From Geminocystis sp. NIES-3709 (lineage in GTDB: Bacteria > Cyanobacteriota > Cyanobacteriia > Cyanobacteriales > Cyanobacteriaceae), in the NCBI RefSeq assembly GCF_001548115.1, contig NZ_AP014821.1, positions 1,987,262 to 2,051,261 of the forward strand: a stretch of DNA of 64,000 bases, given 5' to 3'. The position numbers were made by a program, and so were the translations under genes. Below are positions 43,502 to 53,700 of this stretch, one piece after another (the stretch's first letter is position 1; each line of letters opens with the position of its first letter). The notes beneath the pieces were generated by a model. It had not been told where the DNA came from. It was given only the letters and a program-made list of their open reading frames with translations, and did no database searches.

Positions 43502-44578
43502 TTAAAGGACATTACCTTGTAAAGATTCTGAGTCAATAGGTTTTATGAAGTATAAACGAATAAATTGACTAGCGTTAGATAAGAATAAGGGTAATTTACG
43601 AAGGAATTTAACAGGAGCAATCGAATTACTTGCGTCAATAGCTCGTAATTTTTCACAGTTGCTAACACAAATTTCTAAACTGTCATAAAAAGCAGGATTG
43701 TTAACGTCAATGATAACGGGGAAAACTCGTCCTGCGGTATGATTAGTTTTTTCGATAACGTGCTTGTCATAACTTCTGGCATCTAAACCAATGGAAGCAT
43801 AAAAGTCAGAACGTTGTAAATCATTGAGATACATAGTCGCAAACACCGATAAAAGGAAGAAACGACACCATAGTTTCGCTTTCCAATCGTTTAAATATTC
43901 GGGTTTAGCTTTGAGAATTGCATCGAAAAAGTCACCGTGACGATTTTCATCTTGACACCAATTTTCAAAAAACTTAAAAATAGGATAAATACGACTTTCA
44001 GGATTTTGCTCTAAGTGACGATAAATTGTGATGTAGCGCCAATAGCCAATTTTTTCAGATAGATAGGTAGCGTAAAAAATAAATTTAGGTTGAAAGAAAG
44101 TATAGTCACGACTTTTGGTTAAAAATCCTAAATCTAAAGATAAATTGAAATCAGACATGGCTTTATTGAGGAAACCAGCGTGACGTGCTTCATCACGAGA
44201 CATGAGGTTAAAACACTCAGCTAATACAGGACTTTTGTGTTTTAAACGTCTGCCTAATTCTTTGTATAGTAAGAAACCAGAAAACTCCGCAGTACAAGAG
44301 CGTTCAAGAAATTCCACAAATAATTTACGGGTTTCTCCATCAATATGATCCCATGATTGATCAAAGTCAGCGTTACGGACAAAGTGATGACGGTTATAAT
44401 CTTCTTTAAATTCCGCTAAAATTGCTTGTAATTCCTCCTCATTAGCGGCAATATCCATTTTTGCCATGGCATCAAAATCAGTGGTATAGAAACGAGGAGT
44501 AAGAATTGTTTCTTTCGCTGGTGCTTTTATACCTGGACGTATTTCTTCGTACTCAGGTTTTTGTACTGTTGTTACCAT
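43502..44578 (-). CDS. acsF: Aerobic Mg-protoporphyrin IX monomethyl ester cyclase
   Basis: A 358-residue diiron enzyme that forms the fifth ring of chlorophyll using oxygen. The iron-binding motifs are clear: [18 protein letters not shown] and [16 protein letters not shown] for the first pair, [18 protein letters not shown] and [17 protein letters not shown] for the second. The N-terminus [20 protein letters not shown] and the ending region [17 protein letters not shown] are typical for the cyanobacterial enzyme. Cyanobacteria often have two copies (aerobic and microaerobic); this window alone does not show which. Its upstream spacer has a small direct/inverted repeat at 44624-44658. Confidence 0.96.
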   Translation of the reverse strand: MVTTVQKPEYEEIRPGIKAPAKETILTPRFYTTDFDAMAKMDIAANEEELQAILAEFKEDYNRHHFVRNADFDQSWDHIDGETRKLFVEFLERSCTAEFSGFLLYKELGRRLKHKSPVLAECFNLMSRDEARHAGFLNKAMSDFNLSLDLGFLTKSRDYTFFQPKFIFYATYLSEKIGYWRYITIYRHLEQNPESRIYPIFKFFENWCQDENRHGDFFDAILKAKPEYLNDWKAKLWCRFFLLSVFATMYLNDLQRSDFYASIGLDARSYDKHVIEKTNHTAGRVFPVIIDVNNPAFYDSLEICVSNCEKLRAIDASNSIAPVKFLRKLPLFLSNASQFIRLYFIKPIDSESLQGNVL

Positions 44579-45012
44579 AATATTTTTTAAAAAACTATAT
44601 TTATTGCTTTTCGATCGTCAAGGGCTACTCTGTGATCTCACAGCGCCACTCCGTGATCGTAAAATTTCAGATTAAATCTAAGTTTAACAAAATCTTTACC
44701 ATCTCATGAACCTATTTTATTAAGAGTTGTAACGAAATTTCGATAAATTGTTTATGTTGTATTTAAGTGTTGCACTTTTTTGAATTAAATTTACTTCTTT
44801 TTTCTTCACTTTCAATCTCAACTCTAAAAACCGATCGATTAAAGTAGTCTGCGAGACAAGATCTGAATAGCTAAATTATCCACAATTTACAGATAATGAT
44901 AATTAGGAAAAAATCAAATTTTTATGGGTAAAAGAGATTTTCATAGACAATGAGAATAGGAGACATTAAAATTAACCCCAGAAGTTAAAATTAATGTTAA
45001 TCAATAAGTTAA
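44579..45012. other. Divergent spacer between acsF and DUF3110 gene
   Basis: A 434-base gene-free spacer. GCTACTCTGTGATC at 44624-44637 and GCCACTCCGTGATC at 44645-44658 are imperfect direct repeats 21 bases apart, 12 of 14 bases equal. Between them TGTGATCTCACA at 44630-44641 is an inverted repeat (TGTGA/TCACA arms). They lie 46-80 bases before the acsF start and may be operator sites. The rest shows nothing recognisable. Confidence 0.45.
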
Positions 45013-45411
45013 ATGCGGATATACATTTTATTATATAATTCAGGTACGGCTAACGAGGGAATCCATACTATTCAGATAGGCGATGAAGATTTCGTGTTAA
45101 TGTTTGAATCAGAAGATGATGCTATTCGTTATAGTTTATTACTCGAAGCTCAAGATTTTCCAACCCCTTCGGTGGAAGCTATTGAACAAGATGAAGTAGA
45201 AGAATTTTGTTTGTCTGCTGGTTATGAATGGAAATTTATTAATGAGGGAATGTTAGAAATTCCTCCCGAAAAAAATGTTCCTGAAACAGATTGGAATAAA
45301 GACGGTAGTTATGCTCCTCCTGAATTTTCTGAATCTTCCGAACCCTCTGAAGCAGAGATGTCGGCTTTTGAATTAGAACGCATCCGCCGTCAGTTAGAGG
45401 GATTACTTTAA
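45013..45411 (+). CDS. DUF3110 family protein
   Basis: A 132-residue soluble protein of a cyanobacterial/chloroplast family of unknown function. The first 75 residues show the DUF3110 pattern: RIYILLYNSGTANEGIHTIQIGDEDFVLMFESEDDAIRYSLLLEAQDFPTP...CLSAGYEW. The tail is acidic and Ser/Pro/Glu-rich and ends with a helix (SAFELERIRRQLEGLL). No functional context apart from murQ 76 bases downstream. Confidence 0.88.
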   Translation: MRIYILLYNSGTANEGIHTIQIGDEDFVLMFESEDDAIRYSLLLEAQDFPTPSVEAIEQDEVEEFCLSAGYEWKFINEGMLEIPPEKNVPETDWNKDGSYAPPEFSESSEPSEAEMSAFELERIRRQLEGLL

Positions 45412-45419
45412 CAATGGGG

Positions 45420-45480
45420 AATTAGCGATTAGAGATTAGCAATTAGTTCTCAACTGTCAACTATTAACTATCAATTATCC
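45420..45480. repeat. Degenerate short repeats before murQ
   Basis: ATTAGCGATTAGAGATTAG followed by CAATTAG, then CAACTGTCAACTATTAAC and CTATCAATTATC, are tandem degenerate words of the kind scattered through the spacers here (compare 14300-14320 and 19265-19300). Confidence 0.45.
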
Positions 45481-45487
45481 ATATTTT

Positions 45488-46384
45488 ATGAATCGTGGTC
45501 ATTTATTAACAGAACAGATTAACGCCGCTAGTGTTAATTTAGATCAACTTTCGGCTTTGGAAATCGTTGATTTGTTTAATCAAGAAGATCTCAAAACCAT
45601 TGAAGCGATCGCCAATGCTAGAGAAGAATTAGCCCAAACCATTGAAATTACGGCTCAATCTTTGAATAAGGGTGGACGTTTATTTTACATTGGAGCAGGT
45701 ACTAGCGGACGTTTAGGAGTACTTGATGCGGCAGAATGTCCCCCCACCTTCTGTACTGATCCTTCTATGGTACAAGGTATTTTAGCTGGGGGAGAAGGGG
45801 CGTTAGTAAAAAGTTCTGAAGCCTTAGAAGATCGATCGCAGGATGGTGTTCAAGCTATGATCGATCGAGATATTAACAGTTTAGATGTGGTAATTGGAAT
45901 TACAGCAGGGGGGACAACTCCTTATGTTCATGGTGCTTTACAGGAAGCAAAAAAAAGAGGAGCAACGGCGATCGCCATGAGTTGTGTACCTAAAGATCAA
46001 GTACCCATAGATGCAGATATTGATATTAGACTATTAACAGGAGCAGAAATTTTAGCAGGATCAACTCGTTTGAAAGCAGGTACAGTTACAAAAATGGCGT
46101 TGAACATTATTTCCACAGGAGTAATGGTAAAACTAGGAAAAGTATATGGTAATCGTATGATTGATGTATCTGTTACGAATAGTAAACTAGAGGATCGAGC
46201 TTTAAGAATTATTAGTGATTTAACGGATTTAAGTAGAGAGGACTCGATCGAACTTTTAAAAGCTAGTGGATCTAAGGTAAAATTAGCATTGTTGATGCAC
46301 TGGAGTAAGAAAACAAGAAGCGAGGCAGAAATTTTGTTAAAAGAAAATGAAGGTAACTTGCGTCAAAGTCTTTTAAATAACTAG
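45488..46384 (+). CDS. murQ: N-acetylmuramic acid 6-phosphate etherase
   Basis: A 298-residue enzyme that cleaves the lactyl ether of MurNAc-6-phosphate, recycling cell-wall sugar to GlcNAc-6-phosphate. The SIS domain is clear: GGRLFYIGAGTSGRLGVLDAAECPPTF with the phosphosugar-binding Ser, and VIGITAGGTTPYVHGALQEAKKRGA. The catalytic Glu region QGILAGGEGALVKSSEALED and the block NRMIDVSVTNSKLEDRALRII are family-specific. Length is typical. No other recycling genes stand nearby. Confidence 0.95.
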   Translation: MNRGHLLTEQINAASVNLDQLSALEIVDLFNQEDLKTIEAIANAREELAQTIEITAQSLNKGGRLFYIGAGTSGRLGVLDAAECPPTFCTDPSMVQGILAGGEGALVKSSEALEDRSQDGVQAMIDRDINSLDVVIGITAGGTTPYVHGALQEAKKRGATAIAMSCVPKDQVPIDADIDIRLLTGAEILAGSTRLKAGTVTKMALNIISTGVMVKLGKVYGNRMIDVSVTNSKLEDRALRIISDLTDLSREDSIELLKASGSKVKLALLMHWSKKTRSEAEILLKENEGNLRQSLLNN

Positions 46385-46576
46385 CAGGAGAATTTAGAAT
46401 GATAAACAAAAAAGAAGATTAACAAGAATTTTAAGTTTTTGTTTCAGTTAAAGACTTTATAACACACCCTTCACCAGTGAATTAAGATAAAGTACTAAAG
46501 TACAAATACCAAGAAATAATAGAGAAAATTATCAGTTCTTATTACGATTATTCATATTAACTATTCATTATAAATC

Positions 46577-48136
46577 ATGTTTAATTTATCACAAGATTTC
46601 ACAACGATCGCCATTATACTGGTGGCATTAGGTATTATTTTCTGGGGTTACAAGAGGGCAAAACCCTATGGAGAAATAGGCATTTTAGCTTGGTTACAAT
46701 CTTTAAGTTTAATGACACCTTGGTTGGCTTTTTTTGTTTTATTAGCTACTGGAATTTATCTTAATTTAATTGCTGTCATTTTACTTTTGGTTATATCAGC
46801 AGGATTTTATATTTACTTAGGAAATTTAATTAGAAAAAAAGCTGAAAATCAGATTAATTCCGATATTTTAGATAAATTAAAAAAGGAACTAAGATCAACT
46901 ATTGAAGAAAAAGAAGAAGAAAATTCTGAAACCTTAGCTAAAAATAAGCCTAGCAATATAAAAGAGAATCAGTTTCCTATTAAAATTGAACAAATACAAC
47001 CAGATTTTACGCCAATAAATGAAGATGATTTAAAAGAAATTAAAAGTATTTTTGGTATTGATACTTTTTTTATTACAGAAACAATTCCTTATCAAGAGGG
47101 TGTTATTTTAAAAGGTAATTTACGGGGAGAAGCTGATTCTACTCATCAACATTTGACAGAAAAATTAACTCTTAAACTAGGAGATAAATATCGTTTATTT
47201 TTAGTAGAAACTCCCGAAGGAAAACCCGTTATCATTATTTTGCCTAGTACTAATGATCCAAAGTCTTTAACCTTAGCACAAAAAAATTTAGCCTTAGTAT
47301 TGTTTTTAGCTACTATTTTTACTAGCATGGAAGCGATCGCATTGTTATTGGGATTTGATTTAGTGGGTAACTGGAATCGTTATCAGGAAGTCTTGCCCTT
47401 GTGTATCGGTTTATGGATAATTTTATTAGCTCATGAAATGGGACATCAGATTATCGGGGCAAAAAATAACGTTAAAATTAGTTTACCCTTCTTCTTACCT
47501 ACTATTCAAATTGGTAGTTTTGGGGCTATTACTCGTTTTGAATCCTTAATACCTGATCGAACTGTATTGTTTGATATTTCTTTTGCTGGGCCTGCCTCTG
47601 GATTTGTTGTGTCTTTAACTATATTACTTTTAGGTTTTGTCGTGTCAGGTAGTGGCAGTACTTTTGAAATTCCGACAAACTTTTTTCAAGGTTCAATTTT
47701 AGTCGGTATTTTAGCCAAATTATTTTTCAATTCTAGTTTGCAAAGTGAATCTGTGGCAGTAAATCCTTTAATGATTTTAGGTTGGTTAGGATTAGTTATT
47801 ACGGCGTTAAATCTATTACCTGCAGGACAACTCGATGGCGGTAGAATAATTCAAGCAATCTATGGTAGAAAAACCTGTCGTCGTGCTACGATCGGTACAT
47901 TAATTGTTTTAGGTATCGTCAGTATCCTTAATCCCATTAACTCTTTACCTTTTTATTGGGCGATAGTAATTTTATTCTTACAAAGAGATTTAGAACGTCC
48001 TAGTCTAAACGAATTAACCGAACCTAATGATACTAGAGCCGCATGGGGATTAATATTAATTTTCTTATCCTTAACTACTCTAATCCCAATTACTCCTAGT
48101 TTAGCCAGTCGTTTAGGTATCGGTATGGGATTTTAA
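46577..48136 (+). CDS. Site-2 protease family zinc metalloprotease (EGY-like)
   Basis: A 519-residue intramembrane metalloprotease. Three N-terminal membrane segments and a charged linker to about residue 150 are followed by a soluble region (about 155-235) and a membrane protease core. The zinc ligands are in LLAHEMGHQIIGAKN (HExxH) and NLLPAGQLDGGRI (NxxPxxxLDGG). SLPFFLPTIQIGSFGAITRFESL is typical of the EGY branch found in plastids and cyanobacteria. Site-2 proteases cut membrane-bound regulators; the substrate here is unknown. It is followed after 145 bases by a small membrane protein gene. Confidence 0.93.
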   Translation: MFNLSQDFTTIAIILVALGIIFWGYKRAKPYGEIGILAWLQSLSLMTPWLAFFVLLATGIYLNLIAVILLLVISAGFYIYLGNLIRKKAENQINSDILDKLKKELRSTIEEKEEENSETLAKNKPSNIKENQFPIKIEQIQPDFTPINEDDLKEIKSIFGIDTFFITETIPYQEGVILKGNLRGEADSTHQHLTEKLTLKLGDKYRLFLVETPEGKPVIIILPSTNDPKSLTLAQKNLALVLFLATIFTSMEAIALLLGFDLVGNWNRYQEVLPLCIGLWIILLAHEMGHQIIGAKNNVKISLPFFLPTIQIGSFGAITRFESLIPDRTVLFDISFAGPASGFVVSLTILLLGFVVSGSGSTFEIPTNFFQGSILVGILAKLFFNSSLQSESVAVNPLMILGWLGLVITALNLLPAGQLDGGRIIQAIYGRKTCRRATIGTLIVLGIVSILNPINSLPFYWAIVILFLQRDLERPSLNELTEPNDTRAAWGLILIFLSLTTLIPITPSLASRLGIGMGF

Positions 48137-48281
48137 ATAATCATTCGCCAAAATTAGGTATTTTCTGTCATTTTTTCTTTTTCCCTCCTATCATCGAAAA
48201 TTTATGATAGATATGCAAGATCTAATCTAAATTTAATATATTTATATCGACAATCCACTTTTTTTATAAGTCATCAATAAC

Positions 48282-48953
48282 ATGATTAAAACAATCCTAT
48301 TTTTATCTCTTTGGTTAGGATTTATTTTCTATGCAATCTTTTTCGCACCACCGGATAATCCTGAAACCTTAGACTTAATAATTAATCTTTCTACGGGTAA
48401 ATGGGAAGGCATTAATCCTATTATTATTTGCCTATTTAACATTATGGGAATTTTACCTTTTATCTATGCTTCTTTGTTAATTATTGATGGCAGAAATCAA
48501 AAAATTAAAGCCTTTCCTTTTGTCATTGGTAGTTTCTTTTTAGGTGCATTTGCTTTATTACCTTACTTCGCTTTTCGTCGATCGAATCATGAATTTAGAG
48601 GGGAAAAAAATTTATTAATTAAAATCCTAGATTCTCGAATTTTTGCAGTATTACTTACCCTAATTTGTTTAATTTTAATTGTTATCGCTATTACCAAAGG
48701 AGATTGGAATGACTTTATTTTCCAATGGAAAAATAGCAAATTTATTCACATTATGACCTTAGATTTTTTATTCTTATGTCTATTATTTTCTGCTGTGATT
48801 GGTGATGATTTACAAAAAAGAAATATCGACAATCAAAAAGTATTTACCTCAATCATTTTGACTCCTTTAATTGGCACTTTATTATATATTTGTTTTCGTC
48901 CTTTATTAAGTGATCATAACAAGGATTTAGAGGGGTTGAATTATACTGTATAA
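48282..48953 (+). CDS. Polytopic membrane protein, DUF2834-like C-terminus
   Basis: A 223-residue protein with about six membrane segments (residues 4-22, 45-68, 76-97, 118-137, 150-172, 187-206). The ending MTLDFLFLCLLFSAVIGDDLQKRN...TPLIGTLLYICFRPLL resembles DUF2834 and related small membrane proteins in cyanobacteria and plastids. No catalytic residues are evident. Same strand as the site-2 protease, with a 145-base gap. Function unknown. Confidence 0.7.
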   Translation: MIKTILFLSLWLGFIFYAIFFAPPDNPETLDLIINLSTGKWEGINPIIICLFNIMGILPFIYASLLIIDGRNQKIKAFPFVIGSFFLGAFALLPYFAFRRSNHEFRGEKNLLIKILDSRIFAVLLTLICLILIVIAITKGDWNDFIFQWKNSKFIHIMTLDFLFLCLLFSAVIGDDLQKRNIDNQKVFTSIILTPLIGTLLYICFRPLLSDHNKDLEGLNYTV

Positions 48954-49050
48954 ATCAGGGAATTTGCTATAGTAAATTTTAATTCCTAACCTCTAAAACC
49001 TAACACTTTTAAATACTATTATTTAGGAAGAATAATTTAAGGTTGTTACA

Positions 49051-50043
49051 TTAAAAAAACCACCCGTAAGAATGTAAACCTTTACCTAAAAGATTGACTC
49101 CTAAATAACAAACCCACACCACCACAAAGCCACTAGCGGCCAAAATCGCTGGTTTTCTTCCTTGCCAACCTTTGGTTATACGCGCGTGTAAATAAGCCGC
49201 AAATACTAACCATGTAATTAATGCCCATGTTTCTTTAGGATCCCAACTCCAATAAGACCCCCATGCTTCATTTGCCCATACAGCACCAGATATAATACCG
49301 ATCGTAAGTAAAGGGAAACCTAAGCCGATGATACGATAACTAATATTATCGAGGGTATCGATTAAACTCAATCTTTCGGGAGAAAGAGAAATAACTTCTG
49401 TGGAGGGTTGAGTTAAAACGGCGGTGTTGCCCGATAAATTATCAATATCTAAATTGACAGATTCACTATTATAGTTGAGATTTAACTTTTTAACATTGCG
49501 GTAAGCTCCTGTACCAACAGAACTACCTCTTAATTGAATTTCCTTGCCTTGAGTAAGGATTAAAAATGCGATCGCAATTAAAGATCCTACCATCAAAGCT
49601 GAATAACTAAACATCATCACGCTAACGTGCATCATTAACCAATTAGATTTTAACGCAGGAACAAGAGGTTCGCTATGTTGCATTTCCGAAGGTAAAGAAA
49701 GGGCGGCAAAGGCTGTAATGCCCATCGCTACGGGGGCCGTAACGACTCCTACTAAGCGACTACTACTCATATTTTCAGCGATTAAATGTACTGCAGTGAT
49801 ACCCCAAGTCAAGAAAAATAAAGATTCATAAAGATTACTGAGAGGAAAATATCCCCCTTCAATCCAACGAGCAATTAATAAAGTTGCGATCGCTAAATTA
49901 CTGATAATCATTCCCATCGTACCAAGTTTTGGTAAGAGAGTAAAATTAGGGAAAGCTGTACCCACCCAATAACATAGCATGGTAACAAAGAGTACCGCAA
50001 AAGAAATATTATCTAAAGTATTTTGTAAATTAATTAAATCCAT
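49051..50043 (-). CDS. ccsA: System II cytochrome c assembly protein CcsA (annotated CcsB in some schemes)
   Basis: A 330-residue haem-handling membrane protein that, with Ccs1, attaches haem to c-type cytochromes on the lumenal side. It has eight hydrophobic segments and the Trp-rich haem-binding WWD motif [13 protein letters not shown], followed by [21 protein letters not shown] and the ending [16 protein letters not shown], all diagnostic. The frame is open to an ATG at 50088, but [15 protein letters not shown] from the ATG at 50043 is the normal family start, so the shorter form is chosen. Between segments 4 and 5 lies a long polar insert (about residues 170-215). Confidence 0.94.
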   Translation of the reverse strand: MDLINLQNTLDNISFAVLFVTMLCYWVGTAFPNFTLLPKLGTMGMIISNLAIATLLIARWIEGGYFPLSNLYESLFFLTWGITAVHLIAENMSSSRLVGVVTAPVAMGITAFAALSLPSEMQHSEPLVPALKSNWLMMHVSVMMFSYSALMVGSLIAIAFLILTQGKEIQLRGSSVGTGAYRNVKKLNLNYNSESVNLDIDNLSGNTAVLTQPSTEVISLSPERLSLIDTLDNISYRIIGLGFPLLTIGIISGAVWANEAWGSYWSWDPKETWALITWLVFAAYLHARITKGWQGRKPAILAASGFVVVWVCYLGVNLLGKGLHSYGWFF

Positions 50044-50170
50044 AGGGTTTTTAATAATGAGTAATTGATAATTGCTTATCTTCATCAAATATACAATTAA
50101 TTAAGACAAAAAGACTTTGTGGTTGAAAGCAAAACTTTTCTTTCTTTCTATCTTTGTTTCTTTATTTTCT

Positions 50171-50458
50171 TTATTCGCCAACCTTCTCAATTTTTTCCAA
50201 TTGCCAAAGAATTTGATTTCCTTCTCGTCTTACCCTAGATACAATCCAGTTACGCCATGACCATTCTTCACCCCTACTGGTGACAGCACTGGCGTTTATA
50301 TCCATTAAATCAGCTAATTCTGAACTAGTGATCAAGTAACCGTTTCGAGAAATTTCTTCGGCAATCTGTAAGGTGTCGATCGTATTTTTCAATTGTTTTA
50401 CCCTTTCATCACGATTCAAAGATTGTTCTTCAACAACATTAATGTAAGATTCATTCAT
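50171..50458 (-). CDS. Small winged-helix-like conserved protein
   Basis: A 95-residue soluble protein. An N-terminal charged helix (NRDERVKQLKNTIDTLQIAEEISRNG) leads to YLITSSELADLMDINASAVTSRGEEWSWRNWIVSRVRREGNQILWQLEKI, which reads like a winged helix-turn-helix with a recognition helix and wing. It may be a small transcription factor. It lies 127 bases upstream of ccsA in the same orientation. I do not recognise a named family. Confidence 0.65.
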   Translation of the reverse strand: MNESYINVVEEQSLNRDERVKQLKNTIDTLQIAEEISRNGYLITSSELADLMDINASAVTSRGEEWSWRNWIVSRVRREGNQILWQLEKIEKVGE

Positions 50459-50775
50459 AATTTTTAATTAGTAATATTCGTTACAATTTACTTTTTTTTG
50501 TTTATTTTAGTACTTATAATAATAGATTTTACTAAATAAATAACTATTTTATCTATAAATCTTCTCTATATTCATCAATTTTAACGATGAAAGCAAAAAA
50601 TTATTTTAAAAGTTATCAGTACTTATACTAAATTAATAATTTTCAAACAAAACAACTGAGAAATTATGAAGTTTAGATAAAGTTAAGTACTTATACTTAA
50701 TAAAAGGAATTAAGCTCACAGAAAGTGGGGGATGAGTTTGTAAATATTGAGAATAATAGTTGTAATATTAGCAAT
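50459..50775. other. Gene-free spacer
   Basis: A 317-base AT-rich spacer between two leftward genes. The word AGTACTTATA-A recurs about 50509, 50622 and 50690 (TACTTATACT/ACTTATAAT), which could be simple sequence drift. No gene, RNA or terminator was recognised. Confidence 0.4.
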
Positions 50776-53700
50776 TTAGGAGTTAATTATTCTTTTTAGT
50801 TTTTCTAATTCTTGATCAATAAATTCTCCTGCATTTCGGGCATTAATAGGTTTTGAATATAAATATCCTTGTCCATAATTACAGTTAATTTTTCGCAATA
50901 TTTGTTCTTGAATTTTTGTTTCAATTCCTTCCGCAACTACGTCTAAAGATAAATTATGTGCTAAGGTAACAATTGCTTCTACGATGGGATTTTTTTGCTG
51001 AGGATGAATTAAAGGTTGAATAAAAGCTCGATCGATTTTTAAAGTATTAAAAGGTAAACGGTGAAGATAGCTGAGAGAAGAATATCCTGTGCCAAAATCA
51101 TCTAAAGAAATCTTTAAATTACGTTCTTGAATTTTAGTAAGAATATCTTTAGCATGATCATAATTATTCATTAAAATTGTTTCTGTAATTTCAATTTTTA
51201 AAAGGTAAGGATTAACTTTAGTTGTGGCTAAAATCTCATCTAATTCTATTAAAAAATTAGGATTAAGTAATTGTTTACTAGAGACGTTAACAGCAGTGAA
51301 TAATTTTAATTCTGGATATTTATTTTCCCATTTTTTGATTTCTTTAGCAGCCGTGTCTAAAATCCAATTTCCCAGAGAAATAATTAATCCTGTTTCTTCT
51401 GCTATGGGAATAAATTCTACAGGGGAAATTAATCCATGAGTGGCACTATTCCAACGAATTAAGGCTTCAAATCCCGCAATAATTCCTGTTTTTAGGTTTA
51501 TAATTGGTTGATAAAAAAGTTCTAATTCTTCTTTATCTAAGGCTTTTCTTAACGCAGATTCTAAACTTAATCTTTTCACTAAATCTGTGTGCATTGTTGG
51601 ATTAAATATTCGATAACAATTGCGTCCACTTTCTTTGGCTTGATACATAGCTAAATCTGCATCTCTAATCATTTCCTCTGATTTTTTATAACCAAAAGAA
51701 CTTAATGTAATACCTATACTTACCGAAGAAAAAACTGTATTTCCATGAAGTGCTATATTAAATTTACAAGCCGTTAAAATTTTTCCAGCGATTTCATAAC
51801 TATCTTTTTCAGAATTTATATCAGGTAAAAACACCACAAATTCATCACCACTAATACGAGCGACGGTATCATTTTCTCTAACACAATCAGCTATTTTATC
51901 TGTAATTAAAACTAATAATTCATCACCTATTTTATGCCCTAAACTATCATTAATTTTCTTAAAATTGTCAACATCAATTAACAAAATAGCACAAACACTA
52001 TTATAGTTTTTATTATTTCTATTTAAAAACTGTTTTAATCGATCCATCAATAAAAAACGATTAGGTAATCCTGTTAATTTATCATGAAAAGCATCATAAA
52101 ATATTTGTTCCTCCATAATTTTTAGCTCAGAAATATCGATGATTTGTTGAATAAATTGGATGATTTCTCCTCGATTATTTCTTAAAGCGCTAGCATTAAC
52201 AATAGTATGAACAACTGAACTATTATGAGCTAAAAATCTTCTTTCTTGAGTATCTTGATCTAAATATTCTGTAATTATTTTTTGTTTAAATAATGAGCAT
52301 TTTTCTCGATCATCTGGGTGGCAAATACGACTTTCTTTTTGATTAATAATATCGGAAAGAGGATATTGTAACAATTCAGAAAGAGATTGATTAACTTGAA
52401 TAATTTTGCCTTCTAAATCAGTAATCATCATACCAATAGGAGCAAGTTCAAAGATAAGTCTAAATTCTTCTTCACTTTTTTCTAAAGCTTTTTGAATTTT
52501 TGTTTTATTGGTAATATCAGTAATGATACCATCAATTCTTATCACTTTTCCCTTATCATCATAAACCACATGAGCTCGATCTCTAATATATTTTTCCTCT
52601 CCATTTTTCAATAAAATTTTATATTCTATATCATGAGATTCGAGATTATCACCTAATAGGGAAATATTAAATAAATTAGAGTAAATTTCTTTAATTTTTT
52701 GTTGTTGTTTTGGATGTACTAACTCTAGCCAATAAGCACGTTTTTGAAAAAAATTAGACAGGGGAGAATTAAATAAAAATTCTGCAGCAGGATTGATATA
52801 TGTTAATTGTAAAGTTTGAGGATGAATTGACCAGATTACATCTTCTAAGGAAAAAAGTATATCATTTAATCTCTCTTGACTTTCTTTTAAAGCAATATTA
52901 ATTTGTTGTTTTTCTAATTCTGTTTCTTCTCTTAAAATAATTCTTTCTATAGCTTGAGTAATAGATTCAATTAAGGTATCTTGAATTGGAGATTCTGATT
53001 TACTATTATCAAATCTAAAAAGATGAAGTACTCCATAAAATTGATTATCAATCCATATCGGTGTTCCTAAATATAAAGTAATATTTAATTCTTCTGGTAT
53101 TAATAAATTTAATAAAGAGTTTGTATCCAGATTACGATCGTAAATTATAGTTTTTTCATCTATTAATACTTCATGAGCTAAAACGTTAATTAAATGATTT
53201 TCTTGAATGAATAAATTATCATTAGATAAATAATTATATAGAGCAATAATTCTGTGTTTTTCTCCAAAATACTCAGAAATAATTGATATATCTATATTCA
53301 AAATATTTGTTATATTTTCTAAATAATAGTTCAGAGGATTATCGATCGTATCATAATTAATATTATTAAGATTATTAATAGAATGTAATTGCCGATTAAA
53401 AAGTTCTAATTCTCGGGTTTTTTTCAATAGACTTTGTTCAATATTATATTTTTCAGTAATATCATTTTGAATCCCAATAAAATGAGTTACTTTTCCATAA
53501 TGATTATAAACAGGAGAAAGATAAACCTCATTCCAAAATTGCTCTCCATTTTTTCGATAATTGCAAAGAATAGCTTTAGTTTGATCTTGACTAATTATAG
53601 CTTGTCTGAGTTTATTTACCTCTTCTTGATTAGTATTTTCTCCCTGTAAAAATTTACAATTTTTGCCAAATGCTTCACTTCCAGAATAACCAGTTATTTT

